Source: Lethocerus indicus (lineage: Eukaryota > Arthropoda > Insecta > Hemiptera > Belostomatidae). Taken from it: a stretch of DNA of 64,000 nucleotides. The translations under genes and the position numbers were made by a program. The DNA lies in assembly GCA_019843655.1 (NCBI GenBank), contig JACDQD010000007.1, forward strand, positions 27,618,816 to 27,682,815, written 5' to 3'. Position 1 is the stretch's first letter. The number at the start of each line of letters is the position of its first letter. Under the pieces are notes generated by a model. It saw only the letters and a program-made list of their open reading frames with translations. It searched no databases and was not told where the DNA came from. Shown here piece by piece: positions 56,400 through 64,000 of the stretch.

Positions 56400-57870
56400 A
56401 CACAGGTGTCATATCCCGATCCCGCCCTTGTCCCGGACGTTGTCCCGGAGTTCGTCCATTCGGCGGGGCGATGTCCGCCCTCGGGGTTGGCGCCGCCCCC
56501 CGCCGATATTTCCCGCCGTAGGCCGCCTCCAGGATGCCGCAGATGGCCGGTATTTAATTGATTATTTCCAGCCGCTTTTTTTATCTCCGGCCGGGACACA
56601 TCCTGGCTACGGACTCGATTTGAACTCTGATGAATATTGAAAAGGCACCGTGAGAATGCTATCCAGGAGAGAGCGAGAGGGAGGGAGGGAGGGAGAGAGA
56701 GAGAGAGGAGGAGAAAAAACACTGCATTCGCACGGCCTACATTTCAGGAATCTCGCCCAGGAACAGAAACCACGATGGCCGCTAGACGTGGATTTTTTTT
56801 ACCCCCGGATAATTCAAACACAATTCCGACCGAATACTGCAAAAATCAACAAATGAGTTTACTGTCCGCACTATATCTACACTATTACTATAGAGGGACA
56901 ATTCGCAGCGAGGAATTTTTCCCAGTCATTTCCGGAAAATTTATTTTTTTAAATAAATAATATGAAACAATTAGGGACGAATAATTATGTGAGTTTTACG
57001 TGTCTGTACCAATCATTTTGTTTAATGTCAATCGACTGAGCTTCGTTCAACGTTTCATTGTTGCGTCCAACTTTATTAAGATTTTTGTCTTCCTAATACG
57101 TTTCTTAAGTAGTCCTAAATTTACGGAAATTCCCGTCCCTCTTGAGTTACGGACAGAATACCGATTTTATTCGTCGTTTAGTGCGCAATTAATCTTCAAT
57201 TACTCGATAATCCGGTGCGAATTAAACCGACACTCCTCTCAATAGTGCTGCGAGACAGTTTTTTAATTTTTGTTTCTGTTTTCTCGCCTGCATTTGTGAA
57301 AGTCTCCTCAATACCCGGCTCGAAATTAGACAAGAAGAGATTGAGGCTTTAAATGGACACGAGTTTTTCGATCCCCAAATTATAATTGTTGCTCGTATTT
57401 CTTTTACAGTAGCAACTCGAGGAACCAACTCGGGATTATCTAAATTGAGGCGACTGTTTTGGTTTCGTAAAAGGAAATCGGAACCGTCGTTAACCCCGTC
57501 GACCCCCCGACCACTTGGACGGTCCGATAACTCGAAGATCGGACGCTTTATTAATAATTATAATAGGGTTTATCTGCGGGTCAAATAGGTCTAGAAAATG
57601 TGGGAAAATTTTAATCTTCCAAAGTTGCCTCTTTGGCCCCGGACCTGAATAGGGTTCCTCGACTAGACGCCGTAGCAGTCACTGCAGTATCTGCAATAGA
57701 ATAATATACCGGTCTATATTTTAAGGTGCCGGGGCGGCTTTGAAATATCATCACTTTACGATGAAGTTCCGGCTGTAAGTTTTAAGAGTGTAAGTGCGTT
57801 GTCAGAATTTACATTCCTGCGTAAATCTGTGCTATCTGAATGCCAGATATAACGTTTTTACGAAAAATAC
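56400..57870. other. No recognisable gene
   Basis: GC-rich start (56400-56600), then A+T-rich. Frames at 56637-56960, 57000-57245 and 57222-57428 (minus) have no recognisable motif. Confidence 0.35.
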
Positions 57871-58007
57871 CTCACTAATAAGGTATAATTCTTGTAAGAT
57901 GGTGTACTCGAGCCAAGTACCGACTACTTGGTCCTGCCAGATGGCCGTCAGGTCGAAGTTATTCTGATATCCTGTTGCGAAAATGAGACCGCGCGTCACT
58001 TCCTTTC
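57871..58007 (-). CDS. Candidate internal exon, function unknown
   Basis: On the minus strand, a pyrimidine-rich stretch (CCATTCCTTCTTGCGC) and an AG at 58009-58008 precede a 137-nt open stretch that ends GAG just before GTATTTTT, a plausible donor site. The translation (KEVTRGLIFATGYQNNFDLT followed by AIWQDQVVGTWLEYTILQEL) has a balanced, protein-like composition that is rare in this window. FATGY is seen in flavin monooxygenases, but the neighbouring residues do not convince me. No flanking exons identified. It may be chance. Confidence 0.2.
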
Positions 58008-58194
58008 CTGTCGATTGCGCAAGAAGGAATGGCAAATGGCGGCCAAATGGAAAATTATCCTTTTGAAATTTCCGATTGGAAAATTCCGCCGGGAATAAGA
58101 ACCCGGGCGGAATGCAACAAGAGACGCGAGATACAAATAATTTTTATTTTCTGTAAATACTGCATCGATAAAACGATATACAAACGATGATTCG

Positions 58195-58336
58195 TACAGC
58201 GACAGTACAAGTGAAAGTGACAGTGGGCAGTGAGGATGCCCGAAAAACATCCAAAGTGCTAACAGTGACTAAAACCGCTACTGAAGACGGCGAGCAACCG
58301 AAACCGGTCTAGCGAAAGACCAAACCGGCGAGAAGA
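58195..58336 (+). mobile_element. Hairpin retroposon, 5'-truncated at the loop
   Basis: Begins in the loop (GTACAAGTGAAAGTGACAGT) and contains the second arm through GCAACCGAAACCGGTCTAGC and CCGGCGAGAAGAG. The tail is lost. Confidence 0.75.
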
Positions 58337-58721
58337 GTACATTTATATAAGCGGATATTTGGACTCGAATATACTTTCGTTTCGTGCACATCGTTGGTAA
58401 AATATTCGGTAAAGTTGGGGTAGTAAAAAAAAAAAAAACCGAGGACGAAGTTTACGCTGGCACGATCACAGCAGACACTGATTCACACATTTCTAGACGG
58501 TTTTGACCTATTCACAAGACTCTAGGGGAATATTTCCATTTGAAAATGTACGAACGGTCGTATACGGTCTTCAGTGCTATAAGATTTAAGCACCGTCGCT
58601 CTAGTCATCCGCCAACATACGCCTTTTCCTCGACCGACCCCGCGAATTTATCCCATCTGAATTATTACAGCCCTTCACAATTAACTCTATTAATTGTCTT
58701 ATTTTAATTATACCCCGGCTT
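58337..58721. other. No recognisable gene
   Basis: Poly-A at 58427-58438. Nothing else. Confidence 0.45.
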
Positions 58722-58741
58722 GGTCTTATACCAGTCTAGAA

Positions 58742-58948
58742 TACCTGTTTTGTGGTCTACGAGGGGTTGGAATACCGTAGATTCCTTCGTCTGTTTCTGT
58801 CTCCTCCCGCCGGTTTCGCCCCTTGCCGAGGTCTTCGCATCCGGAGTGCCAAAAGTGATTAACACCGCTACTGAAGACGGCGAGCGGCAGCAGAAACCGG
58901 TCTAGCAAACCGGCGAGAGGAGACAGAGACGCAGGAAATCAACGGTAC
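58742..58948 (-). mobile_element. Hairpin retroposon, short loop, with duplication
   Basis: Reverse tail ACCTGTTTTGTGGTC and GGGGTTGGAATACCGTAG at left, a shortened first arm, AACACCGCTACTGAAGACGG, AGAAACCGGTCTAGC, and the 5' boundary GGAAATCAACGGTAC at right. Flanking repeats: GGTCTTATACC then CTAGAA (58722-58741), and GATCTTATACC then CTAGAA (58949-58969), about 20 bp with small differences. Confidence 0.88.
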
Positions 58949-58969
58949 GATCTTATACCTCTGCTAGAA

Positions 58970-59583
58970 ATTTGCAATCGACACCGTCATCGAAATGACT
59001 ACACTTCGAGGCCGGATTTCAATTTTTCTTCGGGGAAAAATTAATTTCCACTTAAACCCGCCGCGGATGAGTTTCCCCCGGAATAATTGGTCTTAGAAAC
59101 GAAGAGGCCGCATGATGCGGTCCTCGGAGGTTGCGAAACTGTTTATCGGGGAGGGTTAGGCCGGTGACGATGATGGGGTGACACGGTCACCCGCCAGAAG
59201 TGTGCCACCTTCCTTATCTACCGCTGCTTATCTCCGTTATCTCCTCTGCGCCGATCACGGGCCATCGGTTAATTTAACATTATAAATATTACGGGGCACC
59301 TCAGATCTCAATTGAAGATTCTCGCAAGACGAATAGGACCGGCGAAAAAACATTTTTCTCTCAATCATTTATTGTCACAACTGTAAATTACAATAACCGA
59401 CATTGATGTTAGACCAGCGCACTAATAACAAGTGGACAATAACGTTGTAGAAACCCGTTTTGCCGGGTGGCCACTTCATTTTCGGTGCGTCCTGCAATGA
59501 ATATTAGGAAATTATATTGCAGGAATTATATTGTATTAGGATGTTGAGTGACGAGGTCTCGGACGTGGGGTAAGATCGGAGAC
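58970..59583. other. No recognisable gene
   Basis: No frame or repeat of note. Confidence 0.45.
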
Positions 59584-59596
59584 GTAGTTATTTTCT

Positions 59597-59896
59597 GTAG
59601 GTTCGTGATGTTTCTGTCTCCCCTAGACCGGTTTGTCGGCCGTTCGCCGTCTTCAGTAGCGCTGTGTCAGTCACTGTTAGCACTTTGGATGTTTTTTGGG
59701 GGCCATCCTCACTGCCCACTGTCACTTTCACATGTACTGTCCAAGTCCAAAGTGGCAGAAGTGACCAACACCGCTACTGAAGACGGCGAGCGGCCGAAAC
59801 CGGTCTGGCAAAAGACCGAACCGGCGAGAGGAGACAGAAACACGACAGACCTACGGTATTCCAACCCCTCGCAGACCACAAAACAGGTATATTAAA
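59597..59896 (+). mobile_element. Hairpin retroposon, reference full-length copy
   Basis: 300 bp, plus-oriented. 5' boundary GTAGGTTCGTGATGTTTCTG, CCTAGACCGGTTTGTCGGCC, CCGTCTTCAGTAGCGC, loop TTTCACATGTACTGTCC, CAACACCGCTACTGAAGACG, GCGGCCGAAACCGGTCTGGC, ACGACAGACCTACGGTATTC, and the tail CCCCTCGCAGACC, then ACAAAACAGGTATATTAAA. Flanked by GTAGTTATTTTCT (59584-59596) and GTAGTTATTTTCC (59897-59909), 12 of 13 identical. A small deletion near the core of the first arm weakens the stem locally. Confidence 0.93.
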
Positions 59897-59909
59897 GTAG
59901 TTATTTTCC

Positions 59910-60515
59910 TTAATAATATCGACTGTTAAAGAATTTCGTCATTTGTCAGTTTTGCGGATTTTGTTTGAATTTTTCAAGACATTCTGAAAAACAATAAAAA
60001 CAAAGCGATACTTGGCGACCTCCGAACAGGATACGACTTGAGTCCAATCGCTCAGTTAAATTTTATACTTCTTTTTTTCGGAGGATGTTTTCTCGCTGCA
60101 CGATATACATAAAATTTTATCCAATAATTTTTGAGCTACAAAAAAAAATTTCGAGCGTCAAAACTGAAGTATTCAGTAAAAATTGGGTCAAACGTTAATT
60201 CTTCTTCATTTACTTAACTATTCGAATTGATAAAAGTTATACATTAAGTTTATAGAACGACATAATTATTATGTCGCTGATATCGGCTGTTCCGTCGTAT
60301 TATTAACATTCTTGTTTTCGTTAGTTCGCACTTACTTCAATATATCAAAGTATTTAAGACATATTTACATTTATTCTTCAGTTATATCAGCAGAAATTAA
60401 TCCTTTACTCGGTACGGTAAATGCCCTTATTAAGAGCCCGTCAAAAATAAAATTGCGCGTTTGTTGACTCGTTGTACAGAGGTTAAGTGTCCCGGATGTT
60501 ACCAAGTTCTTAAAG

Positions 60516-60569
<54 letters not shown>

Positions 60570-61414
60570 TATAATTATACGTAATAAACGAGGAGAAATA
60601 GGTATGTAGTGGCAAGGTAGGTAGTAATTATTTTAGCTTCAACGGCTACAGAACCCGCTAAAATTTTTGTCCTTAGCACGCCACAGCGGCAAAGCGACTC
60701 ACACTGTGCTACTGAAGATGGCGAGCTGCCGAAACCCAGAAGAGGCGGAAGAAAACTCCGATAAGAAATCGTAGACAGAATCGTAGACAGATCGCGGCAT
60801 TCCGACGTCATTCTGAATTCTCTCGGACCCCGGCCCCAACATATATCGATCGTTATATAAATTAATTACACATCGAGTGCGCCGTTAATTTTAACGATTT
60901 CTGTTGGGCAATTAACCCAGTTATAGACTGAAAAGTGCGGGGTAACAGTTTATAAAAGTTTGCCTGGCGCGAAATCAGTATTTACATAATCAGCTGAGCC
61001 GCCGGTGATAAGGTGCGATGTTTTCAGGGTGAAGGCCAACCGATAGATAACGGGCCCGTTGTTGTTATCATCTCGGCCGAGTGGAATGTTTAAAGTCTGG
61101 CTGATAACGGAGGCGCCTCTCGATCGCCCCTTTAACCGTTCCGGGGGCCGATCTCTCCGCAATCTCGCCTATCGGCGGAGAGTAAAACGGGTCTAGATTT
61201 TGAGTACAACAAAGACTGGAGATAGACTGAAATAAGCGTTCGAATATCACCTGCAATACGGAAATATGAGTGTGCCTAGGCTTCGGGCGTGAAATACATG
61301 TAATTTCTAATGCGACCGTTTGGAATATCACAACTCTTAACGAGCTTAAAAGTTCGAGGACAAATTTAAATTGTATATAAGGCCTGAGGTGTATACGTGC
61401 CAAAGGAAGAAAAG
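59910..61414. other. No recognisable gene; (AT)n and a hairpin scrap
   Basis: A+T-rich. (AT)n microsatellite at 60517-60567. A hairpin-family second-arm scrap is at 60705-60745 (GTGCTACTGAAGATGGCGAG, then CTGCCGAAACCC). Frames at 60950-61403 (minus) have no recognised motif. Confidence 0.5.
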
Positions 61415-61427
61415 TAACCCTGATGAA

Positions 61428-61892
61428 TACCGTAGATTTGTTTCTGTCTCCTCTAGCCGGTTCGGTCTTTTGCCAGACCGGTTTCGGCCGCTCGCCATCT
61501 TCAGTAGCGCTGTGTCAGTCACCGTCGGCACTTTTAATATTTTGCCGCCATCCAGTAAAAGTCTTGTCGGACAATATAGAGGAATTTCCGGATTTATGGC
61601 GTAATGTGGAAAATGGGATATTCAGAACGAAAAAATCCATGAAGTTCGAGCGAAAAATTGATTATTTCTTATTTGACCTCATTGGCGGAACGATAGAAAA
61701 CCGACGAACCTTCAAGGTATAGAAGACATAGAGAATATAGTGTCTCAAGACTGTCTGTAAATTACTGACGATGCTACTGACAGTGCCAGTGGCTAACACC
61801 GCTACTGAAGATGGCGAGCGGCCTAAACCGGTCTAGAAAAAGAGCAAACCGGCGAGAGGAGATAGAAACACAAAAAAACAGGTATCTCAAAC
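61428..61892 (+). mobile_element. Hairpin retroposon with enlarged 210-bp loop
   Basis: First arm at 61428-61555 (ACCGTAGATTTGTTTCTG, GCCAGACCGGTTTCGGCCGC, CATCTTCAGTAGCGC). Then about 210 bp of sequence found in no other copy. The second arm and tail are at 61768-61892 (GCTACTGAAGATGGCGAGCG, GGCCTAAACCGGTCTAG, then AAAAAAACAGGTATCTC). One pair of direct repeats encloses the whole: TAACCCTGATGAA (61415-61427) and TAACCCTGAAGAA (61893-61905). So both arms and the extra loop behave as one inserted unit, or something entered the loop later. Confidence 0.85.
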
Positions 61893-61905
61893 TAACCCTG
61901 AAGAA

Positions 61906-62667
61906 GATTCGAGAAACAGAATGAAGAATGAAAGTATAAAGAACGCCTTGGCTGTAGAAATTATATGACCGTATTCTGTATTTTATTGGAATCAAATGAT
62001 CAATTAAAAAATTATTCTCTATTACAAATTGGAAATAAACGTTGGAAATAATAAAGCGATCGCGAAGGATCAATCGAATTCATCGAAACCAAAATTCGAT
62101 TTGTATATTCGATATTTCGTTTTCGTCTTATTTTCCTTTTTCTTTCGAGTGATAAACGTCTTTTGAGTGTCGACGAAAATGATAGTAAAAAGAAAATTGC
62201 CGCCAACTTCTCTCTGGACACTGCCCATTAGATTTAATGACTTAATACATAATACTCGGTTCTGGACGTTTATAAGCTGTTTTCGAAAAAAAAAACTCTC
62301 TCGTTCCATTATGCATTATAGCCGGCCGGTGGTTGTAGAAAATTTAGGGGGAAAAAAAAATTATCGTCATTATTTTGGAAATCCGCTTCTGCTTCTGCTT
62401 CTTCTTCTTCTTCTTCTTCTTTTTATTTTCTTTTCTAATAACTCAATTAGCCCGACTTCGCGTTTAAGAGAGTTTGGAGGCCAATTTTCGAAAATTCACC
62501 GCCGCAATTTTTCACCGCTCAATTGGGCCAACAATTTTTGAGGCCGACGGTGTTTCTCCTTTTTAAATTTGTAGATCGGTTTCAATCCCAATTAACCGTT
62601 TGAAATCTGAAATCTTCTAATCAAGAGGAACGTATTCCTCGAGCCTCTGAATGGACTTTTTTTCATA
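61906..62667. other. No recognisable gene; (CTT)n tract
   Basis: A+T-rich, with a CTT/CTG-rich microsatellite at 62386-62422. The 124-codon plus frame at 62167-62541 crosses this tract (a run of Leu) and is not gene-like. Confidence 0.45.
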
Positions 62668-62874
62668 TTAGGGGTACCCAAAAGTAATCGACATTTTGAC
62701 ATTGGAATTCATTTTATTTCGCTAAAAAAGATAATTTAATTATTAATCTACTATATATTCGCCGATATTATCGACAACTCTCTGCCACTTTTCCGGCAAA
62801 TTTTCGATTCCCCTCTCGAAGAACCCCTCAAAATACATCTTATCAAATTGTCGATCACTTTGGTTACACCCTAT
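62668..62874 (-). mobile_element. Mariner deletion derivative, best coding remnant
   Basis: From TTAGGGGTACCCAAAAGTAA to a degraded right terminal repeat (TTTGGTTACACCCTA). On the minus strand the frame reads DKMYFEGFFERGIENLPEKW, then QRVVDNIGEYIVD and stop. This is the C-terminal end of a mariner-family transposase. Nearly all of the transposase, including the DDD catalytic region, is absent, so it is non-autonomous. Confidence 0.9.
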
Positions 62875-63719
62875 ACACATAACGTACATTAAATGATACA
62901 TAATCGGAGTTTCCTTCGGAAAGCCCTTTGCGTGCAGCAACTTAATGGGGCTCGGAGTGGACTAAGGTTTTCTCCCACAGCCAGTAGACAACACTGTTTC
63001 ATCCAAATTAGTTCAACACTTAGGGTTAATCGACCGGTTGCCGGGCTGTAATCAGAGAATGAATTGATAGAAATGGCTCAATGTTTTGTCAATGTACTTA
63101 CAGTCGGAAATTCTGTAGTCGAAAAATAACGTATCCAAATCTTCGTCTAATCCGTGAAATCGATTATTTTTGTTAACGAGACAAATTCTGGCTGCAGATT
63201 ACTATATCAAGTTGGGAATTAGACGCGTTTGTTTGCTGGATGCTGGAGGTTTGTGTCGTGCTCTCTGTCCGCCAATGCCGGAGCCGGTGCTGGTATTCGT
63301 GATCCGATAAATTGACGGGGTTTCTTTTATAATTGGCGGCCTGTTTCTGGTAATTCGAACGAAACTTTAGTCGGACAAAAACCCCCCAATCCCCGATCGC
63401 GGACACGTGCCAATTAGAGTTCTTCAGAATGCGGGAAGGTCGATCTGCATGAAATATATTTCATACTTTTTCTCGTTTCCCCCTTTCTTATTAGGCCCCG
63501 TCGACGGTGATGCGGGCCCCGCCATGACCTTCTTGACGGTCCGTGTACAGTGTCCAATGCAGGCGTTGAGCACGGATTATACTTGAACTTAGATTAAGCG
63601 CACGGAAATATACTGTTCGAGCTGCCCGAATGGTTGCAACACTTAGCGCGATATCCCAACGTTGCAAATAACGGGTGAAATAATTTTATCTGATACCCCC
63701 GTCGAGGTATGCGATGGTT
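62875..63719. other. No recognisable gene
   Basis: Unique-looking sequence. The minus frame at 63173-63406 (77 codons) has a mixed composition but no recognised motif. Confidence 0.4.
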
Positions 63720-63985
63720 TGGAATACGGTGGACCGGTTTCGGCCGGTCGCCGTCTTCAGTAGCGGTTGCGAAATTTTTGAAAGCGACCAATTAAACAGG
63801 GGTCAGACAGTCGCATTAAAATTCTATTGAGATGCATTGAGATTTGTTGAATTAAATCGACGAATGTCGCGACTTGCAACTACAGAGTGCAAGTGGAGTA
63901 AGCCCCCGTCCGCTACTGAAGACCGGCGACCGGCCGAAACCGATCTGGCGAAAGACCGAAACCGGCGACAGGAGGACTCTGAATC
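63720..63985. mobile_element. Hairpin retroposon with enlarged loop
   Basis: First arm GGACCGGTTTCGGCCGGTCG with CCGTCTTCAGTAGCGG. About 140 bp of atypical loop follows. The second arm is GCTACTGAAGACCGGCGACC, GGCCGAAACCGATCTGG and GGCGACAGGAGG. No tail. Like 61428-61892, it keeps complementary arms around an unrelated middle. Confidence 0.72.
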
Positions 63986-64000
63986 TCTAGGAACGTCTTA

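Noticed and set aside
57832..58035. Flavin-containing monooxygenase exon, from the FATGY word
   Set aside because: Only five residues agree, and the surrounding sequence does not match what I know of the family. Kept as an unnamed exon candidate.

Overview
This window looks like repeat-dominated, gene-poor nuclear DNA from an arthropod, most likely an insect. The evidence is fragments of mariner, piggyBac-like and Jockey-type elements, long (GA)n, (CT)n and (TA)n microsatellites, A+T-rich background, no operon-like coding blocks, and CpG that does not look depleted. The last point fits sparsely methylated insects such as Hymenoptera, but the order is an inference. I find no complete host gene. 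Nearly all open frames are short, lack recognisable domains, or are by-products of repeats. One stretch near 57.9-58.0 kb on the minus strand has the shape of an internal exon (weak support).

The dominant feature is one short repeat family with about 40 loci, from full copies of about 300 bp to small fragments. A full copy is a long inverted repeat: the 5' arm starts GTAGRTTYGTG and carries ACCGGTTTCGGC and CATCTTCAGTAGCG, and the 3' arm is its complement. The 3' arm is followed by a tail of about 42 nt that ends near ACCACAAAACAGGTAT. At least eleven copies are bounded by direct repeats of 11-20 bp whose sequence and length differ from copy to copy. Several copies are shortened only at the 5' end. 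Together this suggests a hairpin-shaped, SINE-like retroposon moved by target-primed reverse transcription, not a classical MITE. I do not recognise the family.

Layout. 0-1.7 kb: four mariner deletion derivatives and two pieces of the hairpin family. 3.0-3.65 kb: a TTAA-bounded piggyBac-like element, with an inverted second copy at 25.34-25.98 kb. 6.9-8.3 kb: a 19-bp minisatellite. 9-19 kb: several hairpin copies, two mariner derivatives, and a divergent long-unit repeat at 15.8-16.7 kb. 22.9-23.3 kb: a 32-bp minisatellite. 26.6-27.2, 29.3-29.6, 30.3-30.7 and 35.3-35.8 kb: Jockey reverse-transcriptase C-terminal fragments, two of them tandemly repeated at 190-194 bp. 40.3-42.5 kb: two adjacent tandem arrays of about 240 bp and 177 bp units. 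47.7-48.9 kb: a satellite with three-monomer higher-order structure that shares the GCCGAAACCGGTCTAG core with the hairpin family. 51-64 kb: many of the best-preserved hairpin copies, long (GA)n and (TA)n tracts, and a mariner derivative.

The elements do not form a pathway. Their relation is evolutionary: an ACCGGT-centred core appears both as a dispersed hairpin retroposon and as the shared motif of two different tandem satellites.
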